Below are positions 1-8,377 of a stretch of 54,942 nucleotides of DNA, piece by piece (positions within the stretch are counted from its first letter, which is position 1; each line of letters opens with the position of its first letter). The position numbers were made by a program, and so were the translations under genes. The notes beneath the pieces were generated by a model. The model did no database searches, was not told the DNA's origin, and worked only from the letters and a program-made list of their open reading frames with translations. This stretch comes from Paenibacillus oryzae. GTDB lineage: Bacteria; Bacillota; Bacilli; Paenibacillales; Paenibacillaceae. Location: contig NZ_LYPA01000060.1 in the NCBI RefSeq assembly GCF_001675045.1, positions 922 to 55,863 on the forward strand, written 5' to 3'.

Positions 1-57
1 GTTTATTTAAATGCTGGTATTGAACTTCAATACTGGGAGGAAAGGAGCAGCAGCTAA
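1..57 (+). CDS. C-terminal tail of a gene cut by the window edge
   Basis: Frame 1 is open from the first base and ends at a TAA at 55-57, directly before the ATG of the next gene. The tail reads Val-Tyr-Leu-Asn-Ala-Gly and ends Arg-Ser-Ser-Ser. Genes in this stretch are packed head to tail on the plus strand, so a gene ending here is expected, but 18 residues are too few to name a family. Confidence 0.35.
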   Translation, partial: VYLNAGIELQYWEERSSS

Positions 58-249
58 ATGATATTTTTTGCTTTTGTAGGATTTTATCTTATGCCTATTA
101 TAGCCTTTTTATTTATTGTAGCTTTATTGAGGGCCATCAAGAAAATTGTGAAGGATAGACCCTATACCAAGGAAGTATTTTGGGGCGGAGTGTTGTTTGC
201 TACGATGACATGGACAATCACACTCCTAGCAATTTACCCCAATGGATGA
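58..249 (+). CDS. Small two-helix membrane protein
   Basis: A 63-residue hydrophobic protein of unknown function. Residues about 2-26 and 40-60 form two likely membrane helices, separated by a short basic stretch (KKIVKDRPYTK) that probably faces the cytoplasm. An AAGGAG site at about 42-47 supports the ATG. It sits directly after the preceding stop and just before a DUF4937-like gene, so the three may share a transcript. No catalytic motif is visible. Confidence 0.6.
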   Translation: MIFFAFVGFYLMPIIAFLFIVALLRAIKKIVKDRPYTKEVFWGGVLFATMTWTITLLAIYPNG

Positions 250-278
250 TGGAAGCCGAGTTGCGGGAAGAGAAGCCA

Positions 279-776
279 ATGCTAATAAAAATGATTAAGT
301 GTGAAGTAGATGAACAATTTAAAGATAGGTTTCATTTGGCACAAACTAAATGGACAGAGCTTAAATTAGCAAAAGGATTTGTTGCCCAATTTGGCGGCTG
401 GAATCTTTTGAATAAGGAAGAGGCAGTCATTATAGGGGTATGGGAATCTATAGATGCATATACCCTATTTATGAATCAAAATCACGATAAAATAGTAGAT
501 GAAAATGGACAAGTGGAAACGTATAAAAATATAGAAGTGAGTTTATGGAGTACTAACGAAATCATTAGTAGTTCAGATATTGAATACTTTACATTTTTTG
601 CACTCCATGATGCAGGAGATTTCAAAAATAATAAAGGTAATAACGACAAGACGATATTTATGACACAAATAAAAAATGAAGAATTAAAAAAAGTACTGAT
701 ATGTAAGAGTGAATTAGAGGGGAATTACGGGGATTTTGAAACCGTTATAGAACTAGATAAAGAGTGGATTGTTTAA
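279..776 (+). CDS. YdbC-like DUF4937 family protein
   Basis: The first ~95 residues have the look of the DUF4937/YdbC family: it opens MLIKMIKCEV, then Gly-Gly-Trp and VIIGVWES, a ferredoxin-like ABM-type fold. The remaining ~65 residues are a charged extension with no recognised domain. The frame is open from 180, but that region overlaps the previous gene. The family-typical beginning and a GGGAAGAG site just upstream favour ATG 279. The biochemical role is unknown; related folds include small monooxygenases, but no catalytic assignment can be made here. Confidence 0.6.
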   Translation: MLIKMIKCEVDEQFKDRFHLAQTKWTELKLAKGFVAQFGGWNLLNKEEAVIIGVWESIDAYTLFMNQNHDKIVDENGQVETYKNIEVSLWSTNEIISSSDIEYFTFFALHDAGDFKNNKGNNDKTIFMTQIKNEELKKVLICKSELEGNYGDFETVIELDKEWIV

Positions 777-821
777 TATCTTGTTTGTGCCGAGTTTCAA
801 GACAAAAGGATAGGTGATGTA

Positions 822-1286
822 ATGGAATATAAGATTATTGACCTAAGAGACTTTCCTAATCTATTAGAAACAAGTATTGAGTATGTTTCCCAAAGATGGG
901 GATTAAATAAAAAGATATTTGAGGATTGTATCACTTCGAGCATGAATGCAGCTAACTCGCTTCCAAGATGGTATTTTATGATGAAATCCGATCTAATTAT
1001 AGGCAGTTATTCGCTTATGACGAATGATTTTGTGAGTAGACAAGATTTATGGCCCTATTTATCTAACCTGTATGTAGAGGAAGAGGAGCGTGGGAAGCAA
1101 TTAGGGGCAGCCCTATTAAATCATGCTCGAAGAGAAGCGTATATGCTAGGTTTTAAAAAGATATATTTATGTACGGATCATGAAAATTACTACGAAAAGT
1201 ATGGGTGGACCCATCTAACAAATGGTTATCATACTTGGAATAGAGAATCAAAGATATATGTTGCTGCAACATTGGGGCAGGAATAG
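822..1286 (+). CDS. GNAT family N-acetyltransferase
   Basis: A 154-residue single-domain GNAT enzyme that would transfer an acetyl group from acetyl-CoA to an unidentified amine. The core is visible: beta-4 with NLYVEEEERGKQLGAALL supplies the R/Q-x-x-G-x-G/A pyrophosphate loop (here RGKQLG) at about residues 88-100. It is followed by the IYLCTDHENYYEKYGW segment typical of GNATs acting on small molecules. An AGGTGAT site precedes the ATG. The N-terminus (YKIIDLRDFPNLLE) resembles the orphan N-terminal fragment at 51593, so the two belong to related subfamilies. Substrate unknown. Confidence 0.8.
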   Translation: MEYKIIDLRDFPNLLETSIEYVSQRWGLNKKIFEDCITSSMNAANSLPRWYFMMKSDLIIGSYSLMTNDFVSRQDLWPYLSNLYVEEEERGKQLGAALLNHARREAYMLGFKKIYLCTDHENYYEKYGWTHLTNGYHTWNRESKIYVAATLGQE

Positions 1287-1341
1287 ATTAAAAGAGCCAG
1301 TTGGATTCATTATCAACAGGTGAATTAAGCGAGGTAATCTT

Positions 1342-1824
1342 ATGGATTTTCTTATTGATAAGACAATCAATGCATTAAAGCAAAGGCTGCAAGAAAATAA
1401 TGGAGTCATTCGAATCCAATCTCCTGAAGGCAATTTGTCTTATGGAACTTGCAGCTTTTACCATCCCATTCATGAAAATGACATAATTCTGTTTGAGCAA
1501 GAGCTTGGATATAAGCTTCCCGGCGATTATAAAAAATTCCTGCTATTAACCAATGGTTGCCGATTTTTTGACCATGGTTTAAATGAAATTTTTGAACAAA
1601 CGTATGAGGAACCAAGTGATGGGTTTTTAAAAATCGGTTATTTTTATCAAGACAATATTGTTATTGATTTGAAAGCATTTAATGCGGGAGAACGGAATTA
1701 TTTATTAGTCAAAGGATATTTAGATCAATTTTACGAAGCTAGAAAACTTAATATGAATTTTGAAATATGGCTTGATAGATTCATTATATGTCAAGGCGCA
1801 TTATTCTGGAATTGGTCCATATAG
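1342..1824 (+). CDS. SMI1/KNR4 (SUKH) domain protein
   Basis: A 160-residue protein with SUKH-superfamily character: an N-terminal helix, the segment FEQELGYKLPGDYKKFLL followed by TNGCRFF (the conserved L-P-x-x-Y/F-...-N-G signature, about residues 52-75), then beta strands and a C-terminal FEIWLDRFI helix. SUKH proteins are often immunity proteins against nuclease or deaminase toxins, but many stand alone. No toxin gene lies beside it, so an immunity role is not supported here. The start has a GAGGT site. Confidence 0.7.
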   Translation: MDFLIDKTINALKQRLQENNGVIRIQSPEGNLSYGTCSFYHPIHENDIILFEQELGYKLPGDYKKFLLLTNGCRFFDHGLNEIFEQTYEEPSDGFLKIGYFYQDNIVIDLKAFNAGERNYLLVKGYLDQFYEARKLNMNFEIWLDRFIICQGALFWNWSI

Positions 1825-1852
1825 ACAGCAGAAAATGATTATAGGAGATCAG

Positions 1853-2572
1853 ATGAGCAGGATGAGCAGAATATTAATGATTAGCGATATTCATGGGTGT
1901 ATTAAACCATTTAATGAGTTATTAGATGCGGTAAAATACATCCCGACAGAAGATAAGTTAATCTTGCTTGGTGATTATGTTGATAGAGGTCCACAGAGCA
2001 AGGAAACCGTTGAGCGTGTTAAAGAGCTAGTCCAAAACTATAATGTCATAGCATTGAAGGGGAATCATAATCAAAGGTTGGTTGATCTTATAAGAACAGA
2101 TGGTGAAGAAGTTCAACCTAAATTTTTGGAGCATGGCGGTATGCAAACCCTTCAAAGCTATTGTCCCTTTATGACGGAGGATTGTAATGAAGAACTAATT
2201 AAGCAAGCTAGAGAATATGTGCGAGACCATTATAATACTCATATTGCATTTCTAGAATCCTTGCCTCTTTATCATGAAGATTTATATCATATCTATGTTC
2301 ATGCTGGACTGAATCCTAAGTATGCAAATTGGCGTGAACAATCGGATTATGACTTTATGTATATAAAAGGAGAGTTTCATCAATCGAAACCTTTTACGGA
2401 AAAACCAATCATATTCGGTCACACCAGGACCATTGAACTTCATGATTCTCCGGATATCTGGTTTGGTCAAGGTAAGATTGGGATTGACGGCGGGTGTGCA
2501 TACGGTATGCAGCTTAATTGTTTAATCTATGATGATGGCCATTATTATACAGCGGATATAAAGAACAGCTAA
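1853..2572 (+). CDS. Calcineurin-like metallophosphatase (PrpE / PP2A-like)
   Basis: A 239-residue metallophosphoesterase of the bacterial serine/threonine phosphatase type. The metal-site motifs come in order: DIHG (Asp12, His14), GDYVDRG, GNHNQ, a mid-protein VHAGLNP and GHTRT. These are the ligands for the two metal ions in PrpE, PphA and lambda-type phosphatases. The frame is open further upstream, but AGGAG at 1843-1847 is well placed for ATG 1853, which leaves 28 bases after the SUKH gene. Candidate substrates are phosphoproteins, dinucleoside polyphosphates or other phosphoesters; motifs alone do not separate these. Confidence 0.8.
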   Translation: MSRMSRILMISDIHGCIKPFNELLDAVKYIPTEDKLILLGDYVDRGPQSKETVERVKELVQNYNVIALKGNHNQRLVDLIRTDGEEVQPKFLEHGGMQTLQSYCPFMTEDCNEELIKQAREYVRDHYNTHIAFLESLPLYHEDLYHIYVHAGLNPKYANWREQSDYDFMYIKGEFHQSKPFTEKPIIFGHTRTIELHDSPDIWFGQGKIGIDGGCAYGMQLNCLIYDDGHYYTADIKNS

Positions 2573-2609
2573 TTCAGGTCGAATACGATTGCATGGAGGT
2601 GTCATTGAA

Positions 2610-3059
2610 ATGAATAGCTTGTTTGATGAAAATCATGCAAATCAAATCTTACGCCGAATTAAACAATTACGTCCTGATTCACAGCAAAATTGGGGAAAAA
2701 TGAATGTTGCTCAAATGCTCGCCCATTGCTCTTCCTTTCAGGATATAGCCACGGGCAGCTCAACTGCTTCAAGAAGTTGGCTTGGGGTTCTAATAGGTAG
2801 GATGGTGAAGCCTGTGTTCTATAATGATAAGCCGCTTCCGCAAAATATGTCTACGATTCCGACTATTATCATTGCTGATAACAGAGAAGTTGAAAAAGAA
2901 AAGGAAATCTTGATTCAAAAAATAATTAGGTTTCAAAAAAAGGGGCCTGAGATATGTACAAAGAAGCCACATCCGTTTTTTGGGAAACTTTCTCCTGATG
3001 AATGGGGCAGGGGCCTCTACAAACATCTAGACCATCATTTAAAGCAGTTTAGCGTTTGA
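2610..3059 (+). CDS. DUF1569 / DinB-superfamily protein
   Basis: About 149 residues with the DUF1569 pattern: an N-terminal four-helix segment with WGKMNVAQMLAHC (the conserved M-L-A-H helix) and a C-terminal GRGLYKHLDHHLKQF helix. The histidines from the two helices resemble the metal triad of DinB/YfiT proteins. Function is unknown; the superfamily includes thiol-dependent transferases. A GGAGGTG at about 2595-2601 supports ATG 2610 rather than the upstream ATG 2589, which lies before that ribosome binding site. Confidence 0.7.
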   Translation: MNSLFDENHANQILRRIKQLRPDSQQNWGKMNVAQMLAHCSSFQDIATGSSTASRSWLGVLIGRMVKPVFYNDKPLPQNMSTIPTIIIADNREVEKEKEILIQKIIRFQKKGPEICTKKPHPFFGKLSPDEWGRGLYKHLDHHLKQFSV

Positions 3060-3097
3060 CCATTGTTAAGAGCACAAAATCAAAGTAGGTGAGTTCA

Positions 3098-3604
3098 TTG
3101 GAATATAAATGTTCAACAGAACTTTCTAAAGCACATTGTGAGTCTGTAATAAGAAATAGTGTTGACTTTTATTCCCTTACACTCGATGGAGGAGAGCTTG
3201 TTGGGTGGATTAAGAAGGGGTTATTTAGTGTTTCTGTTAGCAGGGGAATGTTAAAAAGCGATTTAGTTCGAAATAAGGTGCTAGGAAAGATCAGTACAAA
3301 AAACAATAAAACGTATGTATATTTTCGAACATATAGAGGTTACACAGATATCGTTTCTATTTTAACTATATGTATGACCTGTTTTATTAGTTTGAGTATA
3401 GTTGATATTTCCGTCGGCGGTGGAATCCCTATGTGGTGGAAAATCATCATCCCCCTATTCGTTTGTTTTTTTATTGCAGCCATTTCATGGATCATTTCGC
3501 ATGCCTCTGAAGATGGTCAAGAAAATGAACAGGTATTAGTTGAATTTTTGCAAAAAGGGCTTGAGCTTACGGATGAAATTGCTTCAAATGAAAAACCACT
3601 TTGA
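3098..3604 (+). CDS. Two-helix membrane protein of unknown function
   Basis: About 168 residues. The N-terminal ~80 residues are soluble and mostly beta-like. Two strong membrane helices follow (about residues 87-107 and 115-136, around MWWKIIIPLFVCFFIAA), then an acidic cytoplasmic tail. The frame could begin at GTG 3089, but the only Shine-Dalgarno-like sequence (AGGTGAG, 3087-3093) overlaps that codon and is correctly spaced for TTG 3098. No family recognised. The soluble-plus-two-helix layout is reminiscent of bacterial PH-domain-like proteins, but this is not demonstrated. Confidence 0.6.
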   Translation: MEYKCSTELSKAHCESVIRNSVDFYSLTLDGGELVGWIKKGLFSVSVSRGMLKSDLVRNKVLGKISTKNNKTYVYFRTYRGYTDIVSILTICMTCFISLSIVDISVGGGIPMWWKIIIPLFVCFFIAAISWIISHASEDGQENEQVLVEFLQKGLELTDEIASNEKPL

Positions 3605-3625
3605 TTATGGAGGGGTCAGTCAACA

Positions 3626-4237
3626 GTGTATATACCTAAAGCCTTTTTAGTTGAAGATCGCGCACAGCTATTTGATTTTATTAATGCCAACGGGTTTGGC
3701 ATATTGTTTTCTACGCATAATAATAGTCCATATGCATCACACCTGCCTTTTTTGTTAGATAGAGAGGAAGAATATTTATACAGCCACTTTGCCAAACCTA
3801 ATGAACAGTGGAAAGATATAGAGGGGCAGGAGGTAATGATTGTTTTCTCTGGTCCACATACCTACATTTCACCATCCTGGTATGAAACTGATCAAAGCGT
3901 TCCTACATGGAATTATGTAGCTGCCCATGTATACGGACGAATTGAAATAATAAATGATCAAAATGAAATTATACGCTCGCTTGAAAAACTAGTGCAGAAA
4001 TACGAAAAACCTGGTAGCTCCTACAAGCTGAATGAATCAAATAAGATGTTTGTTGACGGGTTATCCAGAGGAATTGTTACGTTTAGAATGAAAATCGACA
4101 AGATAGAAGGAAAGTGGAAATTAAGTCAAAATCATTCGGCGGAAAGACAACGCAGGGTCATAGAACAACTCGAAGAATCAAAAGATCAAGATGCCAGGGA
4201 GATATCTGCATTAATGAAAAGGAATTTATTACTATGA
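3626..4237 (+). CDS. paiB: PaiB-family FMN-binding protein
   Basis: A 203-residue protein with the full PaiB/FMN-binding split-barrel pattern: YIPKAF at the N-terminus, LPFLLD, SHFAKPNEQW, VMIVFSGPHTYISPSWY and VPTWNYVAAHVYG. These are the flavin and dimer-interface blocks of the family. In Bacillus subtilis PaiB is encoded with the acetyltransferase PaiA and affects sporulation and protease genes; no PaiA neighbour exists here, so that role cannot be transferred. Starts at GTG with GGAGGGGTCAG upstream. Its stop overlaps the next gene by four bases (ATGA), indicating coupled translation. Confidence 0.85.
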   Translation: MYIPKAFLVEDRAQLFDFINANGFGILFSTHNNSPYASHLPFLLDREEEYLYSHFAKPNEQWKDIEGQEVMIVFSGPHTYISPSWYETDQSVPTWNYVAAHVYGRIEIINDQNEIIRSLEKLVQKYEKPGSSYKLNESNKMFVDGLSRGIVTFRMKIDKIEGKWKLSQNHSAERQRRVIEQLEESKDQDAREISALMKRNLLL

Positions 4238-4698
4238 CAAGACGAATTGTTGTTACTGGCGGAGCCATCATTAGAGATAGGTTTGGAAGAATTTTAATGC
4301 AAAAGCGATCTGATTATGGAGATTGGGGTTTGCCTGGCGGAGGAATGGATGTTGGAGAGACAATAGAAGATACGATGCTTCGTGAAGTTAAAGAAGAGAC
4401 AGGTCTTTCCGTAAAACAATACCATCTGTATTCTATTTATTCAGGCTCCAGAATGAAATATACCTATCCTGATGGAAATGAAGTCGTGTTTGTTATGTTT
4501 TTATTTGATGTTGAAGCGGAATTGGATGGAAAATTATTAGAAGACGGAAAAACAATAAATTATACAGATCATGAAAATGAATCATTACAGCTAGTATTTA
4601 AGAATTTAGATGAAATAGATATAGACACCATAAATATAGTGCAAAAACCTGTGTTTGAGGATTTAATGTCGAACAAAAAAGGAGTCTTAAGAAGTTAA
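4234..4698 (+). CDS. NUDIX hydrolase
   Basis: A 154-residue NUDIX enzyme. The complete Nudix box is visible at about residues 37-59: GGGMDVGE, seven residues, then REVKEETGL, supplying the metal-binding glutamates. The sequence YTYPDGNEVVFVMF after the box is shared in style with the NUDIX protein at 54164. These enzymes hydrolyse a nucleoside diphosphate linked to another group; the substrate here is unknown. Translation is coupled to paiB through an ATGA overlap. The frame extends back to 4114, but that part lies inside paiB and is not needed. Confidence 0.85.
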   Translation: MTRRIVVTGGAIIRDRFGRILMQKRSDYGDWGLPGGGMDVGETIEDTMLREVKEETGLSVKQYHLYSIYSGSRMKYTYPDGNEVVFVMFLFDVEAELDGKLLEDGKTINYTDHENESLQLVFKNLDEIDIDTINIVQKPVFEDLMSNKKGVLRS

Positions 4699-4731
4699 TG
4701 GAAAATACAAAACTGCATTGGAGGATGCCCG

Positions 4732-5217
4732 ATGAGTAGTGACATTTTTCATCGTCATTTAGGGGTATATGGAGTATGTATAAGAGATAATCAATTACTT
4801 GTTATTCATAAAAGTGGCGGCCCATATTCTGGTCGTTATGATCTTCCAGGTGGGAGTGTTGATAAGAATGAGTCGATATTAGAAGCAATAAAGAGAGAAT
4901 TCATTGAAGAGACTGGATTACAAATCCATATATCTAGCTTCATTGGGACTAAGGATTATATAGTTCCGTGGCGGAGGCCTGATTTTGCACATACTCATTG
5001 TCATCATATTGCTATTTTGTATGCTGTTAATTATATAGCAGGAGATATAAGTGAATCCCCCCAAATGGATGATTCTTTAGGTGCCGAATGGATAGATATT
5101 ACTGACATAGATTTAGAAAACTCCTCGCCTTTAGTTGTTGAAGCCAAACAATGGATTGAAAATGGGGAAATTAAAATAGAAACGATAAAATATGAAGAAT
5201 GGACTATTAGGGACTGA
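4732..5217 (+). CDS. NUDIX hydrolase
   Basis: A 161-residue NUDIX protein with the box GGSVDKNE, then REFIEETGL (about residues 39-61), so all catalytic positions are present. The N-terminus (HLGVYGVCIRDNQLLVIHKSGGPYSGRYDLPGG) is the usual Nudix beta-grasp. It follows the previous NUDIX gene by 33 bases and is clearly diverged from it, so this is a pair of family members rather than a fresh duplication. GGAGG at about 4721 supports the ATG. Substrate unknown. Confidence 0.85.
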   Translation: MSSDIFHRHLGVYGVCIRDNQLLVIHKSGGPYSGRYDLPGGSVDKNESILEAIKREFIEETGLQIHISSFIGTKDYIVPWRRPDFAHTHCHHIAILYAVNYIAGDISESPQMDDSLGAEWIDITDIDLENSSPLVVEAKQWIENGEIKIETIKYEEWTIRD

Positions 5218-5297
5218 TTTTTGCATGCTGCTCAGAAATAATTAGTAATGTCTGAGATGGAATTTGTATGAAATAGGTTGAAATTGGGGGTGCCGGC

Positions 5298-5885
5298 TTG
5301 AATCTTGCTAATAAAATTACAATCATCAGGATTATACTTATTCCTTTTTTTGTTATCCTTTTATTACCCTATCCTCATTGGTTGGCGAATAAAGCTCAAA
5401 TCTTTTCACATCTAAATCATTATGGCGTTTATTATGCTGCTATTTTATTTGTGCTTACTGCAGCAACTGATAAGTTAGATGGGTATATTGCACGAAAATA
5501 TAACATGATCACAAACCTTGGAAAATTACTGGACCCACTTGCTGATAAGCTATTAATTTCTGCAGCGCTAATCATGCTTGTATCTTTAAATAGGATACCA
5601 GGCTGGATAGCTATTATTATCATTGGAAGAGAGATCGTTATTACAGCCATAAGGTCTATAGCATCCTCTAAGGGAATAGCATTGGCAGCAGATAAACATG
5701 GAAAGCTGAAAATGGTATTTCAAATTATTGCAATAACGGCTATGTTGCTTAACAATTATCCGTTTGCATTACTAATAAGTTATCCAATTGATAAGGCTTT
5801 AATGCTAACGGCTGTATTGTTGACTATTTATTCCGGATATAACTACATAAAAACAAATTACAAGAAGCTTCAATTAAATACGTGA
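5298..5885 (+). CDS. pgsA: CDP-diacylglycerol-glycerol-3-phosphate 3-phosphatidyltransferase family
   Basis: A 195-residue integral membrane enzyme of the CDP-alcohol phosphotransferase family, which makes phosphatidylglycerol phosphate from CDP-diacylglycerol and glycerol 3-phosphate. The catalytic motif D-x2-DG-x2-AR-x8-G-x3-D-x3-D is complete at about residues 55-80 (DKLDGYIAR ... GKLLDPLAD). About five to six membrane segments surround it. The start is TTG 5298 after GGGGGTG, and its NLANKITIIR beginning is typical of PgsA. The housekeeping pgsA of Bacilli normally sits near cinA/recA; this copy among modification genes is probably accessory. That is inference. Confidence 0.85.
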   Translation: MNLANKITIIRIILIPFFVILLLPYPHWLANKAQIFSHLNHYGVYYAAILFVLTAATDKLDGYIARKYNMITNLGKLLDPLADKLLISAALIMLVSLNRIPGWIAIIIIGREIVITAIRSIASSKGIALAADKHGKLKMVFQIIAITAMLLNNYPFALLISYPIDKALMLTAVLLTIYSGYNYIKTNYKKLQLNT

Positions 5886-5925
5886 GGAGTTAGGCATTTA
5901 GGTCATTCGGAAGGAGGAGGATTAT

Positions 5926-6306
5926 ATGACGAATTCAAGGAAAATTGCAGGCTTGATCGGACCCTCTATTATTGCGCTTACTGCATCTGAATGGCTAAAT
6001 CTTCATATCTGGGCGATCAACATGCCAACCATAACTTATCTTAATGGTATTTTATTGTTTATCGCCGGCCTTTCCATTGTCCGTGCTCACAATTACTGGA
6101 CGACTAGTTGGCCTGTATTGGTAACCCTCACAGGCTGGTTTGCCATCCTTGGCGGACTGTACAGGATGTTTTTTCCGGAAGCGCAACAGCTTGCTGAAAA
6201 TATCTCCACCTATGTGTTTATCATTTTTTTGGGCGTAATTGGTATCTTTATGACTTTCAAAGCCTATAGCCGGGAAGGCGGGGGAACTACCGCCGATAAA
6301 AAGTAG
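5926..6306 (+). CDS. Small four-helix membrane protein
   Basis: 126 residues with four hydrophobic segments (about 6-25, 33-52, 58-76 and 88-110) and a short charged tail. A near-perfect AAGGAGGAGG lies upstream of the ATG. A hairpin terminator directly follows, so this gene ends the transcript that includes pgsA. Alternating Trp/Gly-rich helices suggest a small integral membrane protein; no family or function is recognised. Confidence 0.7.
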   Translation: MTNSRKIAGLIGPSIIALTASEWLNLHIWAINMPTITYLNGILLFIAGLSIVRAHNYWTTSWPVLVTLTGWFAILGGLYRMFFPEAQQLAENISTYVFIIFLGVIGIFMTFKAYSREGGGTTADKK

Positions 6307-6314
6307 ACAGGACG

Positions 6315-6344
6315 ACACTGCTGAAGAGGCAGTGTTTTTCTTTT
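6315..6344 (+). terminator. Rho-independent terminator after the 5926 gene
   Basis: A perfect 7-bp stem, ACACTGC (6315-6321) pairing with GCAGTGT (6329-6335), with a 7-base loop and TTTTCTTTT directly after. It closes the first gene run and is one of very few terminators in the first 20 kb. Confidence 0.85.
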
Positions 6345-6379
6345 GTCCATCTGGCGTTTTATTACATTATGTGTTGAAT

Positions 6380-6409
6380 TTGGACAGCTCCCCCTTATTT
6401 CGTTACAAT
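6380..6409 (+). promoter_or_regulatory. Candidate sigma-A promoter for the 6480 gene run
   Basis: TTGGAC (6380-6385) and TACAAT (6404-6409) are separated by 18 bases, close to the sigma-A consensus. The site lies between a terminator and the next gene, about 70 bases before ATG 6480, where a promoter is needed. Assigned by eye only. Confidence 0.45.
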
Positions 6410-6479
6410 AAAGCTACTGTGGACATACCCGTTATTCGTCAGGTGGCGTGAATATAGGAAACGTTAGGAGACGGTGTAA

Positions 6480-7250
6480 ATGAGACATTTTCAGGACGAA
6501 AAGATTAATCAAACTTTATCCCTATTTTTGGAGGACATCCCGTTTATTTTGGGAGATAAATTAAGATGCATATTTATTTATGGGTCAGCTTTACATAATG
6601 ATTTGTGTCCCGGATATGGAGATTTGGATTTCCTGGCCGTACTCAGCAATAATCTTACAGATAATGAAATTGAAAAATTAAATAAGCAAAGAAGCATATA
6701 CAGAAACAATAATGAATTCTACAGCGTCATGTTAGAAGGCGCCTTTTTGCCCCTGCAATTAATTCGGGGAGAAGAGGGTCAAGCATTATGGTGGGGAACG
6801 AGAGATGAAAAAGTCTGGTCTAATAATCAGCTTGATTTATTTACTATGTATACTATCAAAAAACAGGGATTGTTGGTGTATGGCGAATTACAAAATGACG
6901 TGCTGCCTGACATATCGGATGATGAGATTAGACAATTCCTTGTTGATTATTCCATTTGCATGAAGGAACATGGCAAGGGAGGGAGGCTGCATTCCATTGA
7001 CTGGTTATTATTATCGGCTAAATTCATTGGCTGGTTAAAAGAAGGAACTATTTTTTCGAAAAGCGAAGCTGCCGAATGGGGGCAAACCCATTTAAAAAGC
7101 AACTGGAAGGAGCATTTGCGGAGGGCTAAGGAGCTTAGACAGAATCCGTCAAAGATAAATTTGCCAGACTATATAGAATGGGTGAATAATCTTGATCCTG
7201 TAATACGGGAAGCTTCTAATGATCTGGATAGACATCTCAATATTTCATAA
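6480..7250 (+). CDS. Nucleotidyltransferase-fold protein, AadA-like
   Basis: 256 residues. The N-terminal half is a minimal nucleotidyltransferase domain: IYGSALHN (Gly35-Ser36) and GDLDFLAV (Asp48, Asp50), the GS-x10-D-x-D pattern that binds nucleotide and metal. The helical C-terminal half resembles the DUF4111 domain of AadA-type aminoglycoside adenylyltransferases. Adenylylation of an aminoglycoside or another hydroxylated small molecule is therefore possible, but the key AadA substrate residues cannot be confirmed by eye. First gene after a terminator and a candidate promoter. Confidence 0.65.
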   Translation: MRHFQDEKINQTLSLFLEDIPFILGDKLRCIFIYGSALHNDLCPGYGDLDFLAVLSNNLTDNEIEKLNKQRSIYRNNNEFYSVMLEGAFLPLQLIRGEEGQALWWGTRDEKVWSNNQLDLFTMYTIKKQGLLVYGELQNDVLPDISDDEIRQFLVDYSICMKEHGKGGRLHSIDWLLLSAKFIGWLKEGTIFSKSEAAEWGQTHLKSNWKEHLRRAKELRQNPSKINLPDYIEWVNNLDPVIREASNDLDRHLNIS

Positions 7251-7270
7251 GTAGATTCAAGGAGGTTTTT

Positions 7271-7831
7271 ATGAAAACCACTATTTATATGGTTAGGCAT
7301 GCTGAATCACCCTATGATGAAGGAGACGAAAGAACAAGAGGGCTTACGGAAAAAGGAAAGAGGGATGCTGAAAAAGTAACGAAGTTGCTTTTTGGCGAAG
7401 GAATAGACATGGTGATATCAAGTCCATACTCCCGAGCAGTATTAAGCGTCGAGGGATTGGCTCAGCACTTAAATGTAGAGGTGAAAACCTTTGAAAACCT
7501 AAGGGAACGTCATTTTTCCTCAGAATATATTCATGATTTGATGTATGAGATTAGAGAGAATTTTTACAACTTTAAATATGCCTTGCCGGGCGGCGAATCC
7601 AATGCGGATTGTCAGAAGAGAGCAATCGTAACGCTCAAAGCCATACTAAAGGAGCATAAAGGCAAAAATATGGTTATTGGCACGCATGGCCTGGTTATGA
7701 CACTGATGATGAATTATTTTGACTCTACATATGGCCTGGAATTTTTGGATCAATTAAAGAAACCGGATATTTATAAAATGGAGTTTGAAGACCAGGAATT
7801 AAAGGAAGTAAGTAGGATGTGGGATGAATAG
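7271..7831 (+). CDS. Histidine phosphatase superfamily protein
   Basis: A 186-residue phosphoglycerate-mutase-like phosphatase. The phosphohistidine motif is VRHAES (His at about residue 10); SSPYSRAVLS carries the second arginine, with LRERHFSS mid-protein and IGTHGLV carrying the C-terminal catalytic histidine. The enzymes hydrolyse phosphomonoesters through a phosphohistidine; substrate unknown. AAGGAGG precedes the ATG, 20 bases after the nucleotidyltransferase gene, so the two are probably co-transcribed. Two more members of this superfamily occur in the window (16330 and 27006). Confidence 0.85.
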   Translation: MKTTIYMVRHAESPYDEGDERTRGLTEKGKRDAEKVTKLLFGEGIDMVISSPYSRAVLSVEGLAQHLNVEVKTFENLRERHFSSEYIHDLMYEIRENFYNFKYALPGGESNADCQKRAIVTLKAILKEHKGKNMVIGTHGLVMTLMMNYFDSTYGLEFLDQLKKPDIYKMEFEDQELKEVSRMWDE

Positions 7832-7863
7832 ATGTCCTGCACAAGGTGGAGGCGAATTTATTA

Positions 7864-8352
7864 ATGCAATATACCATTAGAACCATAAGGAAAGATGATA
7901 TTACATTTCTATGGGAAATGCTTTATGAATCATTATTTGTACCGGAAGGTAAGGAAGCGTTTGATAAAGCTATTATTAAAGATCCGTTCATTTCAAAATA
8001 TGTTGATGGTTGGGGACGAGAAGGGGATTTTGGGTTTATAGCAATGAATAATGAAGATCAGCCAATCGGCTCTATAACAGCTCGATTTTTTAATGAGGAC
8101 AACAAAGGTTTCGGGTATATAGATAAGGATACGCCTGAATTAGGGATGGCCATTTTAAATGAATTCAGGGGGAAAGGAATAGGAACTGCATTATTAAATC
8201 AGTTATTGGAAGAAGCCAAAAAGAAGGGGATTAGGAAGCTTTCCCTTAGTGTCGATCCGCAAAATCGCGCTGCTGTTCATTTATATAAAAGATTCGGATT
8301 TATTGAAGTGGGCATGGTTGACACTTCAATTACAATGGTTGTCAATCTATAG
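7864..8352 (+). CDS. GNAT family N-acetyltransferase
   Basis: A 162-residue acetyltransferase of the RimI-like shape. Acetyl-CoA-binding block: LGMAILNEFRGKGIGTALL (RGKGIG loop), then LSLSVDPQNRAAVHLYKRFGF, the N-x-x-A-x-x-L-Y-x-x-x-G-F signature. Two starts are possible in frame; GGAGGCG at about 7847-7853 is spaced for ATG 7864, not for GTG 7846. Substrate unknown. The gene runs into an APH remnant that keeps only a C-terminal part. Confidence 0.85.
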   Translation: MQYTIRTIRKDDITFLWEMLYESLFVPEGKEAFDKAIIKDPFISKYVDGWGREGDFGFIAMNNEDQPIGSITARFFNEDNKGFGYIDKDTPELGMAILNEFRGKGIGTALLNQLLEEAKKKGIRKLSLSVDPQNRAAVHLYKRFGFIEVGMVDTSITMVVNL

Positions 8353-8377
8353 CGGTTTTGTTAAGGAGTGCTATCAT

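Noticed and set aside
1342..1824. SUKH protein as the immunity partner of a toxin
   Set aside because: No toxin gene is adjacent, so only the domain is reported.
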